A DNA stretch of 64,000 nucleotides. Origin: Galerina marginata. Its lineage: Eukaryota > Basidiomycota > Agaricomycetes > Agaricales > Galerinaceae. The position numbers and the translations under genes were made by a program. The DNA lies in NCBI GenBank assembly GCA_023014335.1, contig JAECYW010000028.1, positions 496,001 to 560,000 on the forward strand. Reading direction: 5' to 3'. Shown in pieces: positions 23,057 through 34,724 of this stretch. Each line of letters begins with the position of its first letter. The first letter of the stretch is position 1. The notes beneath the pieces were generated by a model, which saw nothing but the letters and a program-made list of their open reading frames with translations, had not been told where the DNA came from and did not search any database.

Positions 23057-25428
23057 ATGATTCTGGTACCCCTGCTGCCACCACCACGACCACCACGACT
23101 CCGCCTACTTTCGTCGACGTTCGAGCCGCTGTCGCAGCAAGAGTACGAGCTCGAGCTGCAGCTCCCCATGACCACCCTCGACCACCCTCCTCGAGCACCC
23201 AGCTTAAAACGGCCCCAACTCCCACCCATACCACGCAAAACAACCGCATCCCCCGTGCGTCTAGGGCCGAACCTGGCTAGGTTGGAGATTGGAGGTGCAG
23301 GTGCAGGAAGGGCGAGGTCGCCCCCGACGATGCACTCGCAGCAGCAGCACCCGAAACCCCTTCCCCCCTCCGTCGTCGCGCAGGAATGGAGCGCGAAACC
23401 TGTGGATTTGCCTGCGTCGTCGTCCTTAAGCGCGACCGCAAACCAAGCCAGACCTCTCCCGTCTGTACCGGGTAATGCAGCAGGAGAGCAGATGAAACAC
23501 GCACTCAACCCAACCGGTCCGTCGAGAGTCGCCAGCCCCGGCCCCGTCTCCGCGCCCGCACCCGTGCCCATCGCAGCCCCGTCCAGACACATCGCCAACG
23601 CGGTCGCAGGCCCGTCCACCGCCCTCCCTCTCCCGAGTTCGCCTCTGCCTCTTCTCCTACCCCTGCCTCTGCCCCCGCCGTCGCCAAAACCGTCGGCAAC
23701 CTCAATACCAACCCCAACCACAACCCCAACCACAACCACGACGCCCCCATCCTCGAAAGTGCTCATCACCCAACCTACACCCCAGCGCGCGCACAGGCAG
23801 AACTCCCCGTCGTTGTCGTTGCGGTATCAGCCTCTTGTCGCGGAGCCCTCTGCGTCTGCGTCTGCGTCGACGGCTGGGGTGGAGGGGGCTATCCCCAGTC
23901 CGAATCCGAATCCGAATTCACCTGTGTCTGGCTCTGGCTCTGCCTCGCGGCCCTTACCACGCATACCCCCAACCACCACCACTGCTCCAGCTCCAGCTCC
24001 AGCTCCGGTGAACACAATCAAACGTTCCGCACCCCCGCACCCGCACCAACGGCTTCCTCCTCCTCCTCCTCCTCTCTATCCTCATCCTCATCGTCCAAAC
24101 CCTCATCGTCCAAACCCTCCTCATCGTCCAAACCCTTCTCATCCTCCAAACCCCCCTCCTCCTCCTCATCCTCCTCCAAACACACACCAACAAACCAAAA
24201 CCAAAACGCCCCAAAACGATTCCAACCCCAATCCCAAGCCCGCTCACGTCCACCTCCCCTCTCACCACCACCTCCTCCTCGCACGCACACGCACACGCAC
24301 ACGCACAGAACCGCCCGCTCCCGCTCCCGATCCCCATGCGACGCGTTGACGAGTGAGTGGGCTACGCGGCCTGTTGATCTGAACCCTCCTGCTCCTCCTG
24401 CGCCTTCTGCTGCTCCTTCTGCTGGGCCTTCCGCTGGGCCTTCGTCTCCTTCGGCGTCGGCGTCCGCGTTACCCATCACTGATCAGCAGCGGTGGGAGTG
24501 GGAGGAGCGGCACGGTGACGGTGACGGGGAGAGCGAGGTCGCATTCAAGGAGTAGGACGGGGGTTCCTGCTTCGCCGTTGCCTTTGCCTATTAGCAATGG
24601 GAACAACAGCGGTGGGGCGTGGTCAGGCTCAGGCCCCGGGTCTTTGCCTGGCTCTGGCTCTGGCTCTGGGGCAGGACAAGGAAGGGGACAAGAACACCCA
24701 CCCTCACGACCCCAACGACCCCTCTTCCCCCACGCGCCAGATCGCACTCCCGCCCGCGGCGAGATAAAGCTCTAGACCCGTTCTTCTCCCCGTTACCTTC
24801 GACGGGTGTGGCGCCGTTCCGGGTGTCCTCACCTGCGCAGGCTCAAGCGCACGGCCAAGTTCGTTCCCGCACGTTATCTAACGCGAATGGGTACCCCATA
24901 AGTCCGGTGGGCGCTCGTCCTTTAAGGTCTTTGCCGTCGCCATCGCCAATAGTGGGAGTTGGAGGTGTGGGTGCGGGTGCGGGACCCAGACCGATCCCGA
25001 AGCGGTCGACTACGCTGGATCATATCCAGCCTTTGAAGATCCAGACGGCGGGGGTGTTGGCGGGTGCTAGTGCGGGTGCAAGTGCAAGTGCAAGTGCGGG
25101 TGCAGGTGCAAGTGCGGGTGCTAGTGCCAGTGCCAGTGCGAGCGGAGGAGGGAGCGGGGGAAACAGAGTCTTCTCACCAGGCGCAGGCGCAGGCAGACGT
25201 TCTCAACCCCCTTCGCCGCCTGTAGGACCCGTTAAGCCGCGCGCGAAGGTGTTGGTGGAGCCGCCTGTTTTGGTGGGGCCTTTGCTTACGCGGGGGAGTT
25301 TGCCTAGGCTGCAGACGCAGACGCAAACATCAAGTCAGACGCAGGAACAAAGTCAGACGGAGAGGGAGAGGGAACGTCAACCGTCTTCGTCGCCCGAAAG
25401 GACATCAAATAGCGACCTACCCAACTAA
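23057..25428 (+). CDS. Pro/Ser/Gly/Ala-rich low-complexity protein, exon borders uncertain
   Basis: A GC-rich block is open for long distances on the plus strand. Frame 2 covers 23057-24349; frame 1 covers about 24040-24555 and then 24619-25428, ending ERTSNSDLPN. The product is a disordered, proline-rich protein with PxxP-type motifs such as LPPIPRK, RPLPSVPG, RPLPRIPP and PRPIPKRS, which suit SH3 or WW ligands. The segment EWSAKPVDLP recurs as EWATRPVDLN near 24355. Ala-Ser-Gly tandem repeats lie at 25055-25155. I cannot place the frame change: an intron, an indel in simple sequence and an assembly error are all possible. An upstream acceptor-like CGCTCGCAG at 23045-23053 suggests more 5' exons. 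The function is unknown; a cytoskeletal or signalling scaffold is only a guess. The minus strand is also open, but less protein-like. Confidence 0.5.
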
Positions 25429-25499
25429 ATCGGACATACCAAGACTCGAAAAAGTCATCGTCAGTTGACTTTAGGACGCCAAATTGAGGCATTCTGATC

Positions 25500-25665
25500 T
25501 AAATTATTGGTGATTCGGACGATTTTGAATTTCCTAAACTTTAGGACATCACATTAAACATTGCGATTTAAACGATCTGTCTGGCTGAAAATTTAATTCC
25601 AAATTCAACAAATTGTGGTTTGGACGATTTCATATTTCCCGAATTGAATAGCGGTGAAAAGGACT
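25500..25665 (+). repeat. Further copies of the ~80-bp TTTAAACGAT satellite
   Basis: Two diverged units (GGTGATTCGGACGATTTTGAA near 25508 and TTTAAACGATC at 25567, the latter followed by TTGGACGATTTCATATTTCC near 25620) match the array at 22464-22760 in the same orientation. They lie directly downstream of the Pro-rich gene's stop codon. Confidence 0.65.
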
Positions 25666-26341
25666 AAATGGAGCGCCGTATGAGCTTGGGGAAGTAACGG
25701 AGAGGTGGACAAATCAAAACTACCTTGGGAGCCTGGGACAGGCTTAGTGGTGCGGTTAGTGTGCGAGCCTGGTTGCGGGGATAGCGATGTCGGTCGCGGG
25801 TGTGGTCTTTTCTATTGCCTGATCGAGAGTCGATCGTCGTCGATCGTCGCAGGAGAGATCGTCGCATCTCCTGCGTTCGTTCTTGTCGGAGGAGAGGCAC
25901 GCGCCGTCGCCATCATCGCACTTGATAATGACTTCGCTGTACAAGATAATTTGCTGTACAAGATAAAGTTAAGTACGACGACGAATTGAAGGTATAAAAG
26001 TAATCAAATGTAAACACCTACTGGAATATCATGTGACCGATCGAGACCACATGACATGTTCGAATTTGGTTCACCAATGAACCACGTTCAAGTTCTTTCC
26101 TCAAGTCCTTCCTCCCGCATCTCGCGACACCGCGCCATAAGAATTCCAACACGGGCCGGGCCTGACAGCACCACTCGAGTAGCTGCGATTCGCGATAACT
26201 CAGCACCGTTGCTCGCGTGCCCCTCCGTCTTGATGTGGGCCGAGCTCGACAATTGCACAACGACTGCATGTGCGCTCCGACTCCGTTCTTAAGTCACGAC
26301 GTATTCATGTACCCCTTATCGGGTGCCACTGCATCAAGTCG

Positions 26342-26668
26342 ACGCGTCGTGGATAGTATGGAGTTCGCGGCGAAGGCAGGGCGGGTTGGTGGGTTGGCGG
26401 TGGGTTGGCGGCACGGCGAAGGGCGTTTCCATATTCCCCTCCATCGAATGCCACTCCACGCGTCGTGGATAGTATGGAGTTCGCGGCGAAGGCAGGGCGG
26501 GTTGGTGGGTTGGCGGTGGGTTGGCGGCACGGCGAAGGGCGTTTCCATATTCCCCTCCATCGAATGCCACTCCATTGAGACAGGCGAAGGCGAATGCCGA
26601 CGCGTCGTGGATGATACGGAGTTCGCGGCGAAGGCAGGGCGTATTGGTGGCACGGCAAAGGCAGAGTC
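26342..26668 (+). repeat. 116-bp near-identical tandem repeat, 2.5 copies
   Basis: Copy 1 starts at 26342 and copy 2 at 26458, both with ACGCGTCGTGGATAGTATGG. They appear identical for about 115 bp, including GTTGGCGGTGGGTTGGCGGC. A shorter third copy starts at 26600 (142-bp offset) with changes (GGATGATACGG) and lacks the middle. Open frames on both strands through the array only reflect the repeat. The near identity implies recent amplification. Confidence 0.9.
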
Positions 26669-26739
26669 GGCGTTTGCTTGAGTCGCACATTTGCTTGAGT
26701 CGCGCGACACGCATAGACACGCGGATTCAAGTGCCATGC

Positions 26740-28190
26740 TCTTGCGTAAAAGTCAAATAATATTCATTATCTTATTTAAGTTTTATGGATTAAATAATAC
26801 CCACCATTTTTTCTAATCTTAGTCTCCTATTTCGACATTCATTACTTGACATTTACTCGTATTAAATAAGTTAAGAACACTTCTCATAAAAATTTGGTTG
26901 CGTATTGATTAAATATTTCTCGAGCTTTAACCAGCTGGAGCTTTATATTAAAAATATTTATGACTAAAATAAGTTAAGAACATTGGATAATTGCTATATA
27001 ATTAATGACAAATCAGTGGTCACACATTTCAAACTCCGAAAAAAAAATCTTTAAATAATCTGTCTCTGATTATACAAGAAATCTGTCACATATTTGTAGC
27101 GTAATTTTCATATATTCAGTGACAGAATATGCTATATTGTCTAAATTAACATTAGATAATTTCTCTGTACTTCTTACATAATCACTATTGAATTATTTGA
27201 CGGATAGCCAAACATATATATCAAAAAAACTCTTATGTAATTTTAAAATAATCTTGCCTTAAATAAATTTCATGTTACTGACGAGGAATTATACAACCTA
27301 AAGTAGAAGTAATTCTTACATAATTCTTATATATTTTATTGGAAAATATTCAACTGTGCATGTTGTGTAACTTGCCTGTCGTTCAAAACAGGCCGAAAAA
27401 CCATGCGAAAATATGGTGGTCGTACAACTCCATCACATGGTGCCAGGATTGACCACGGACGGGGGTTATGACTCTTATGACTCATATTATGAGTACTTAT
27501 TACAATAGTCCGAAACCTCGAGAAGGAAGACCATCAAGGCCGTGGGGTACCGCCAGTGATTGGTGTACATGTGCTGTGCAGTAAGTCATCACACCATCTG
27601 AACCGTGGTCGACTACTCTATTGAACTTGAACAAGAAGATCTGTGGAAGTCAAGGCGGTGCTTGGGCTCCACTTCGTGGACGATATATCCAGGTCTCCTA
27701 TTGTCTATCCTCCGCGCCATACCACTAGTTCTCGTGAGAACCGTCGCGTAGCTGGATCGATTCCAAAATGGCCATTATTATTGTCGAGGCGTATTAAACA
27801 CGAAAAGGACAGATTATCATACGGACGAACCTCGGGGAATATGACTCGGACAGTTGGGCGCTTATTTCTTGATGCTCTGTCACCCACGGTTTCAGAACAA
27901 TAACCTGTCCACCTCGTTATCACCTGTACAATCCAACGTGGTCCCCAAGACACCGCCCACAACGCCTGGTAATACATACCCCAACTTAGGCTAATGTAGG
28001 CTTGAAATAGAATGAGCGTGGTATGTGTTATTGTTCTCACCTGAGTGTCGCAGTTGTTGACAATTACTTGGTTGTGGGCGCACGTAGATTATAAAGATTG
28101 CGCCCCTGAGTAGCATCGCCCAACAGCTTTCCTATCTTCCCCCTACTACGTTTTTGGCTTGACGCATCTGCTCCAAATTTTATCATTACT
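26740..28190. other. AT-rich intergenic DNA (26,740-27,370) then undistinguished sequence
   Basis: Between about 26745 and 27370 the sequence is strikingly AT-rich with many TTAAATAA/TATATA runs and no open frame longer than a few dozen codons. That contrasts with the GC-rich repeat array just to its left. From 27370 to 28190 composition returns to average. The small open frame at 27643-27903 has no recognisable motif. The last part is the promoter region of the gene starting at 28191. Confidence 0.5.
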
Positions 28191-31166
28191 ATGTCACTCA
28201 AGGGTCTCCGCTTCAAGAAGAACAAACCAGAAACATTGAAACGACAACTCAGCGACAGCGCTGAAGACAGCACTAGCAAACGACGACGCAGTACCGACAT
28301 CGAAAACGTTCTTGCCGCAGCCACATCCAGCGTTGGCCCCTCGCATGCACACATTTCCAATAAGTCCGTACGCTTGGTCTGCTTCTGGGCGTATAGTTGC
28401 TAATAGTAATTAAAATTCCTGTAGTGAAGCTTCTGGGCGCTCAACCAAGCGACCATTGGAGGATACCGAAGACGTCCCTAATACCCCGTACAGTGGAGAC
28501 TCGCATGCTCCTGCACCCCAAACTGGCGTCTTAGATCACCGAGCCACCAACAGGGCACGGACCGGCAGCTCTGGTGCTCGCGCTTTTCCTAGTACCTCAA
28601 ACGCATCCCAAATGGACACTTACACCGGGCCCTCGCAGGCTAGCGGTTCTGGAACCCGAGCCTCCACCATGCATCCACCCCAGATGGGTCCGATACGTGG
28701 TCGCTCATGTAGTGCCCCACAGCCTGTTCCCTCGCGCAGACCCTCGTCGAATGCACCTCAAAACACCGCCCATCCTCGTTCACGCACCACTAGTGAGGCG
28801 CAGAGAGGCCCGTCGGCTGTCCCTCAGAACACCGCCTCTCGCTTACGCACCACCAGTGAAATACAGCGAGGCCCAGGGGGTGGCCGCCCAGCTAGTGCAG
28901 TACATGTAAATCCCTCGCATGAGCGTACTTATAGCGCTCCACTGAAAGGCCCCTCGCATCACCGACCTACCACGTCGCAGGCGGTCACTTCGCGCCCCCG
29001 TCCCTCTGATGCTTCGCCTGCCATCTCCCAGCGAGTCTCCAACGCGGCTAAACCGCAGCGACGGGAAATCTTGGACGGCTACCCGGATGATAAACCACAA
29101 GCCGGTCCCTCAAGTCACCTGTCCCCCGTCCCGCCCAAGACATCGCAGGCTACCTCGCGTGCCCGCAACAAGACGCTGCAAGGTGGCTCCTCACGTATCC
29201 CCTACACTGATAGACCACAAGCTGTACCCTTCCCTAGCCACACCCCTGGGCCACTGGATACAGACGTACCGCGCACCCAAGGGGTCGCGCAATTCGAGCC
29301 TGAAGTTAGCGAGGACGTTCGAACTCCAAAGTCTTTCCGCGAATTTTATGAGGAGTTATTCTTGTGGAAACCTCGATCACTGATGACCGGAGGGCACCAT
29401 AGCAAGTCAACGACAACGCGGGAGCCTAAATATTACGATATGCATCTTCAACGTAATTTGCGGCTAAAAAAGGTTGTTGTTGTCAAAGACATGGTTGATG
29501 TTCTAGCTGGAATTTGTGGTCGAGAAGCCAGCCGCTCTGTCCACCCACTTTCAAACCTTGAAGAACGGCCGGAAACGATGCGACGCTGGTCTGCTTCATT
29601 TGAAGCGAACACTCAGCTAGTCAAGAACGAAAACGAGCTTGTTGGCTTCATCAAAAAGTATCGGACCCCGATGTTTTGCGAGGTTGCATCAGCCATTCGG
29701 TTTCATCGATTTTTCGATCCGGTTCTAAACTGGGTCACGAAACAGCCGACGCCTCAGAGCCGTGCCATTGCAGATGGGTTTTTACGCCTGCGTGGAGGAT
29801 CCGATACCGAACGACTGTTACCGGAGAATGACCGAAGCACATTCAGGCTCATCCATGAGCATGGGTTTGAGACCCTTGCAGTCTGGGAGTACAAGAGCCT
29901 TCGAGCGGGTCCTCTTATTATGGACCAGATCAGTACCATTAGCGGCGATTTCCCGTGGATAACTTGCCACGAAAGGTCTCACGAATCAGACGTTTCTAGC
30001 TATTGTCAACATCGAGGCCACAGGATTCATGGCAGGTTGGCAGTTAGTGGTAAAAAGACTGGACCAGATAGTCCATTCTTCCGCTATCCGGAGCTGGAAG
30101 AGATGCTCAGAGCAGCGAGCGCCAGGCCAATGGAAGGGGCACAAGGTCTTGCAACGAGGCGATACCCTTCCAACAAGGACGGTGTTTGGATAGTGCAACA
30201 AGTGAGTAAACAGGATACGGCTCTTTCAGCCATTTACTTATTGATACTGTTATCTAGGGTTGGGCTGAAGCTGTCGTGAATGATACAACGTTCATTATTT
30301 TTTCTTCTGGGAATGACGAATTTATCGGGATCCGACATAGGGAATCGCAAACACTCTTCCTTTCCTCGCGTATTCACGTCGATAGATTGGGCCGAGGCGA
30401 CGACAGTCCTTCGTATGGTGAAGTCATGGTTGGATTATTTCTTGCTGCTATTGAAGATTCTGCGGACCGTGCAAGGCTCTTCCATCGGCTGTTGTTAGAT
30501 TCTGACGCGGTCCTTCCACTCTACAACATAGTCACCGATCCGGATCCAACGAACGAGAACAAGCCAGTGCAGAACGCCGCTCGCCGAGACCGTAGGCACC
30601 AAGTAGACACGGTACATCCGTTTTCTTGCCATATAATGATGATGCTAACACTCCTGTTTCCCTCCCAGGAAATTTTCGAAGGACTCCAACGTTCCGAGGT
30701 TCTTTCTCTTCGACTCCATGAACAGACTTTGGACTTTCCGGCTCATGTCGAAAACTCGGACACCTTGCTTTTTGTCCGCCTTGGCTTCCAGATGGACGCA
30801 GCTAGCAAACAAATCAAAATTCTAGAACCTAATTCCAACACTACTCCCACAGGTAGCAGCTTTTTTCTTGATCTCGAGGGTCAGGACAGTTCATATACCT
30901 CCCCGAGGACCCAGAAAGTGTACCTCGGTAAATCGGGTCTGGCTGGATGCAATCCTGTTTATTACAGCAAACCTCTTGCACTTAAAATCGCTGATACAGT
31001 CAACGATATCTCTGGGCTTCGAAACGAATACCAGACTTATTGCCAAAGACTGTCAGAAAATACGCAGCCTAAAGCAGACGTTGAGATATATGGCCTATTC
31101 GCATGCCGGTTTGGGGGTAATCTAATATGTGAAGCGCTGCTAATGGCTGATGTAATTACCACTTGA
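28191..31166 (+). CDS. Kinase-like protein truncated in the N-lobe (paralogue 1 of tandem pair)
   Basis: Four exons, 28191-28363, 28425-30201, 30258-30611 and 30669-31166, join in frame to 933 residues. Residues 1-390 are disordered and Ser/Pro/Arg-rich with repeats such as RSRTTSEAQRGPS and RLRTTSEIQRGPG. A folded region follows (FREFYEELFLWKPRS onward). It includes FIGIRHRESQTLFLSS, which matches GVRHRESQTLYLSP in the next gene, so the two are paralogues. Near the end, KVYLGKSGLAGCNPVYY is a degenerate Gly-rich loop and PLALKIA carries the VAIK-type lysine. The protein stops after ICEALLMADVITT, at the hinge; there is no HRD or DFG. It therefore cannot be a complete kinase. The 57-nt intron 3 is in frame and open, so a retained form is possible. 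It may act as a pseudokinase or regulator, or be a decaying copy. Confidence 0.75.
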
Positions 31167-31484
31167 GAGCGGATGTTCAGGCTAGATTTGTTTTATATAT
31201 TTAGAGGAGGATACCACAATAGAGCTTGCCCAATTGCAGGTCGTCTTTAACAGAAACAAACCAAAAGTCTTCTGAGGTCCGGCAGAAGACCCCTCGCGAT
31301 TACTTTATTTAAGTCTATATAATACATCTGGATTCCTATCGGTTGCGTAGCGGACGTCCGACCTATCCAAGTGGAAATTCCCGTCACGTGACATGAGCTG
31401 TTTGTTGAATGAGAAATTTAAGATACACAACTTGTCCACTCAAACGACATCCTCCTGAGGTTTGGCCTCGTCTAGATCGTCTAT
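31167..31484. promoter_or_regulatory. Intergenic region between tandem kinase-like paralogues
   Basis: This 318-bp spacer contains a TATA-like CTATATAATAC at about 31315, 165-170 bp upstream of the next start codon, and a CACGTGACATGAG E-box-like site near 31385. It probably contains the terminator of the first gene and the promoter of the second. Confidence 0.4.
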
Positions 31485-33649
31485 ATGGATCTCGAAGACC
31501 CATTCTCAAAAGTTCTCTCAAAAGCTGTGAATTACCCATTTAATGCATTGGCCGAACAAGATGAAAGCTCCAGGGAATTGGAACCTGATGCGTCTCCCTT
31601 GACTTTCTATGACCGGCATATTGATTCCAAACTGATTTGTAGAAATCTGAGAGACTTGTCATCTCTCCCTTCTATACTCTCCAAGCTTTTCGACGAGGCT
31701 ATTGCCAAGTTTTATAACGATGGGCACAAAATGCCGTCTGCAGCTGCCTTTGTGATTTATGACGATGATGACACAACCACGCTCCAGGACGCCCGAAGTA
31801 TCAACGTTCTGTATGGTCTGCAGCCGGGACATTTTGCTCGTTGTCTCCCTTCAATATTCTACTTCCATCCAGGTGGCTCTGTGTGGGATTCAGTTTTCTG
31901 CCATTCCACGGACACTGCCACATACGAAAAGAAGTTTACTTCTGAATGTTCACTACAAGTGTATTATGACCATGAAGAGAGTCAAAGCTTTGAAAAGCTC
32001 AAGTCCGTTATTTCCAATGAGACGGCCAAGAAATTGGAAGATATACGAGATCGATATCCTCCCCTTGCAAATTGGCTTTTCTGTGCCATGACTCCTGCTG
32101 GAAAAGCAATACTGAAACAGCTACAAGGATCCCGGCCATTACGCTGGGAAATATCACGGACCTTGGGTTTCAAGAATATCTCCTTTTCAACGCCTCCTCT
32201 AGATGCTGAAGACGGACTCCTACACCGCGCAAGAATTTTGCCAAGGAGGCCTATTAGAACGAAGACCGTCCAAAGAAAAGGAAGGGAGCCAAAGGACTCG
32301 AAGCGCGATGCTCACGAAAAATCCAGTCCTGTGACACAGAAAAGATCTCCATATGTAACTGTTTCGAGGCGTCCAATGAAGAGTGTCCGGCACTACTCTG
32401 ACTCCCACCAGTATATTCAACATGTAAGCCCTTTTCTGTAGCTTGTTTCAATGACTACAAATTTACGGCATACAGGCATGGGCTACAGCGACTAGGCAAG
32501 ACTCCACTTTCATGGTTTTCAGCTGTGGAATTTATGAGCGCATTGGAGTTCGACACAGAGAGTCACAAACACTCTACCTTTCCCCATTAATCGAGACAAC
32601 GAGCAGTCGTAATCCTCCATACGGAAAACTTCACCTCGGACTTCATATTGCCATTGTACAGGACTTCCTGGAAAGGTATGAACGCGACAACTCGAAGAGC
32701 GGAAACAAGCGTTCTGCAGACCATTTGGACGATGAAGACTTACCGAAGGGGAAGCGAGTGAAGCTTCCAGTACCAACATTGAACGATAATGAAATGAAAA
32801 ATGTTCGTTAGTTTCGATCTCCACGGTTACTGTCATTTTATTTCTACTCGTTTAGCTCTCCAGCGAAATGAGCAAGAGAGAACTTGCTCTCGTCAACCTC
32901 AGTTACGGACCATACTGTTCGCCTGCTCCCGTATCTTTTTTCCGCCTCGGCTCTTCCTGCGCTCGTGACCTCTACCAGCCCTTCGAGCAAACTAAAAATC
33001 CGAAATCGAAATTCTCTCGAACAGAGTACTTCGAACTCGTTTTAGAGGAGCCTTTGGGCGAAGGCGCGGTGGGAATCGTCCACCCTGCTTCTCTTTCCCT
33101 TTTTCGGGAGTCTGGAGAAACACTACGACATAACATAGTTGTCAAACTCGCCTTTTCAACAGAACAAAGGACCAAATTGGAGCATGAATTTCAAATGTAC
33201 ACACGCCTTGCTCGGGCAGAGGAACCTGTTGAAGGTATTGTTACAGTCCACGGCCTATTCGAAGATCCAGAATCAGGATGTTTCGCCTTGTTGATGGAAA
33301 ACGGAGGGCAGTCCCTGAGAGCGTTGAATAAGGAGCAACCAGACAGGGATGAGCACTTGCAAATAGAAGAGCGGTATTTCTTTTCCTGCCACTCCTGAAA
33401 CCTTCGATTGAACTTTATCTTTCTAGCGAAGCCTGCATGCGCGCATTAAAAACTATTCATAATGCAAATGTCCGCCACCGTGACCTTCGACCCGACAATA
33501 TCTTAATATCGAGAGATCCATCTCTCAAGGTTTTTATTATCGACTTTGATTGTGCGTCCAGTGGTGGTCGTACTAACAAGCTCGCCAATGAAATCAAGCG
33601 CTTGGAAGCAATATTCGATGGCGAGGATGTTGACTTCTGGCATTCATGA
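31485..33649 (+). CDS. Kinase-like protein with HRD but DFD motif (paralogue 2 of tandem pair)
   Basis: Exons 31485-32423, 32476-32802, 32856-33373 and 33427-33649 give 668 residues in frame. The N-terminal ~310 residues hold an uncharacterised region. A basic linker and GVRHRESQTLYLSP, shared with the upstream paralogue, follow. The kinase part has the Gly loop LGEGAVGIVH (about 489-498), the VAIK lysine in IVVKLAF (about 519), the catalytic loop VRHRDLRPDNIL (HRD at about 612-614) and DFDCAS in place of DFG (about 634-636). The chain ends only about 30 residues after DFD, so there is no activation segment, APE or alpha-F to alpha-I helices. This shape recurs in the diversified kinase-like families of Agaricomycetes. 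Phosphotransfer is uncertain because the metal-binding Asp is present but the Gly is replaced and the C-lobe is minimal. Confidence 0.75.
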
Positions 33650-33982
33650 GTACAGTGTTCTTTTCTTTGTGGTTATCATTTACTCACCGTCCGCCTTATT
33701 TGTATTTTTGGCCGCGGAGTTGTCCTGCAGGGTCTCCAAGGGCTGACTGGCAATGGTGAACTTTGAATGCTTGTCTAATTTGTAAACAAATAAATATCAC
33801 ATCTAGATTTCTGTTTTTGACTTCTAGAAACAACGCCTTTGCTTTCTTGAAGCTGAACTCCTCGACGTTGACGACTAAGCTCATAAAATTTTAGTACACA
33901 GGGATTCGTAGTGAACGTTTTATTCTTGCATTCGAACACTCAAGGTCACTCGTGCTCTGGATCTCGCCTCCAACGGATTCCG

Positions 33983-34230
33983 CGCGAAAGCGAGCGCGCT
34001 GAGACGATACTCGGAGGGCACGATATTGACTGGGGCAGTTCATGGTATCTTACCCCAAATTCTGTCGCTCCTGCAAGTGTCAGGTGTTCGGTTTTTGTAT
34101 TTCCTCTCCTGCATCGTCCTCAGTTTTTTGTTTGAAAAGTGTCAGCCCGACATATTGTGTATATTTTCGTATTTCGAATACTCAAATAGAATTCACGGCG
34201 CTTAGAAGCAATACTGGTGGACTTCATGAG
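33983..34230 (+). pseudogene. Remnants of the kinase gene 3' end
   Basis: At about 33983-34040 the sequence reads RESERAETILGGHDIDWGSS, similar to the last residues of the kinase gene (NEIKRLEAIFDGEDVDFWHS). At about 34198-34230 CGCTTAGAAGCAATACTGGTG and then GACTTCATGAG match the same terminal bases with a small deletion. Both lie within 600 bp downstream of the intact stop codon. They suggest past tandem copies of the gene's last exon that have mostly decayed. Confidence 0.6.
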
Positions 34231-34724
34231 TTTTCCTCTGAGTTCTGCCATTGAGGCTGTTTCCACGACTGTGATGTCTCCATCTTTAAAAGTATTATAC
34301 ATTTCTCGGCTTCGAATTTCGTAGATATACCACCCCATGTTCACACCATTGTGTACTGTTTTCCGAGTGTAAATCGTGTTTGGTAAATTTAATGAACTTA
34401 AATATTGGGAACGCGAGGAGCATAAACCGGTAATACAGATATGTAAGGGCAAGAAGTAGTGTACGGTGTCAATCCAAGGAGTAGGTGTGATGATGAAGGT
34501 TTAAAAAAAACGCGTCTTCTATAATCCATCGCGCAGTCAGCCGTAAGCATCCATTCCATATGCATAAATAGTCGTCGTCGGAAGTTCATCCGCTCTTCAT
34601 CCTTGCATGCAAACCTGGGGCGCACAGGTTTTGCAAGGCAAGTAAGCGGACTAATACACGACAGTTGTCTGTCTGGAGAGACAAGCATTTCCATCCCAAC
34701 CGGATGGTCAATTATCCATTTCGC
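34231..34724. other. Intergenic, no feature seen
   Basis: This stretch lies between the convergent kinase-like gene remnants (plus strand) and the F-box gene (minus strand). Overlapping short open frames on both strands have no motif. It probably contains 3' untranslated regions of both neighbours. Confidence 0.4.

Noticed and set aside
22990..23769. 259-codon minus-strand open frame opposite the Pro-rich gene
   Set aside because: Gly/Val/Arg-rich simple sequence that is just the complement of the Pro/Thr-rich plus-strand repeats; no motif, and the plus strand gives a more natural protein.
25055..25155. Possible CRISPR-like or tandem spacer array (GCAAGTGC repeats)
   Set aside because: This is codon-level Ala/Ser/Gly repetition inside a eukaryotic open frame, with no spacers; no CRISPR is expected in a fungal genome.
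26294..26737. Several 130-150-codon minus-strand frames at 26.3-26.7 kb
   Set aside because: They run through the 116-bp tandem repeat in all frames; the unit length minus stops explains the openness.
34120..34452. 110-codon minus-strand open frame next to the kinase remnants
   Set aside because: It is antisense to the kinase 3' remnants and has no family features or splice support.
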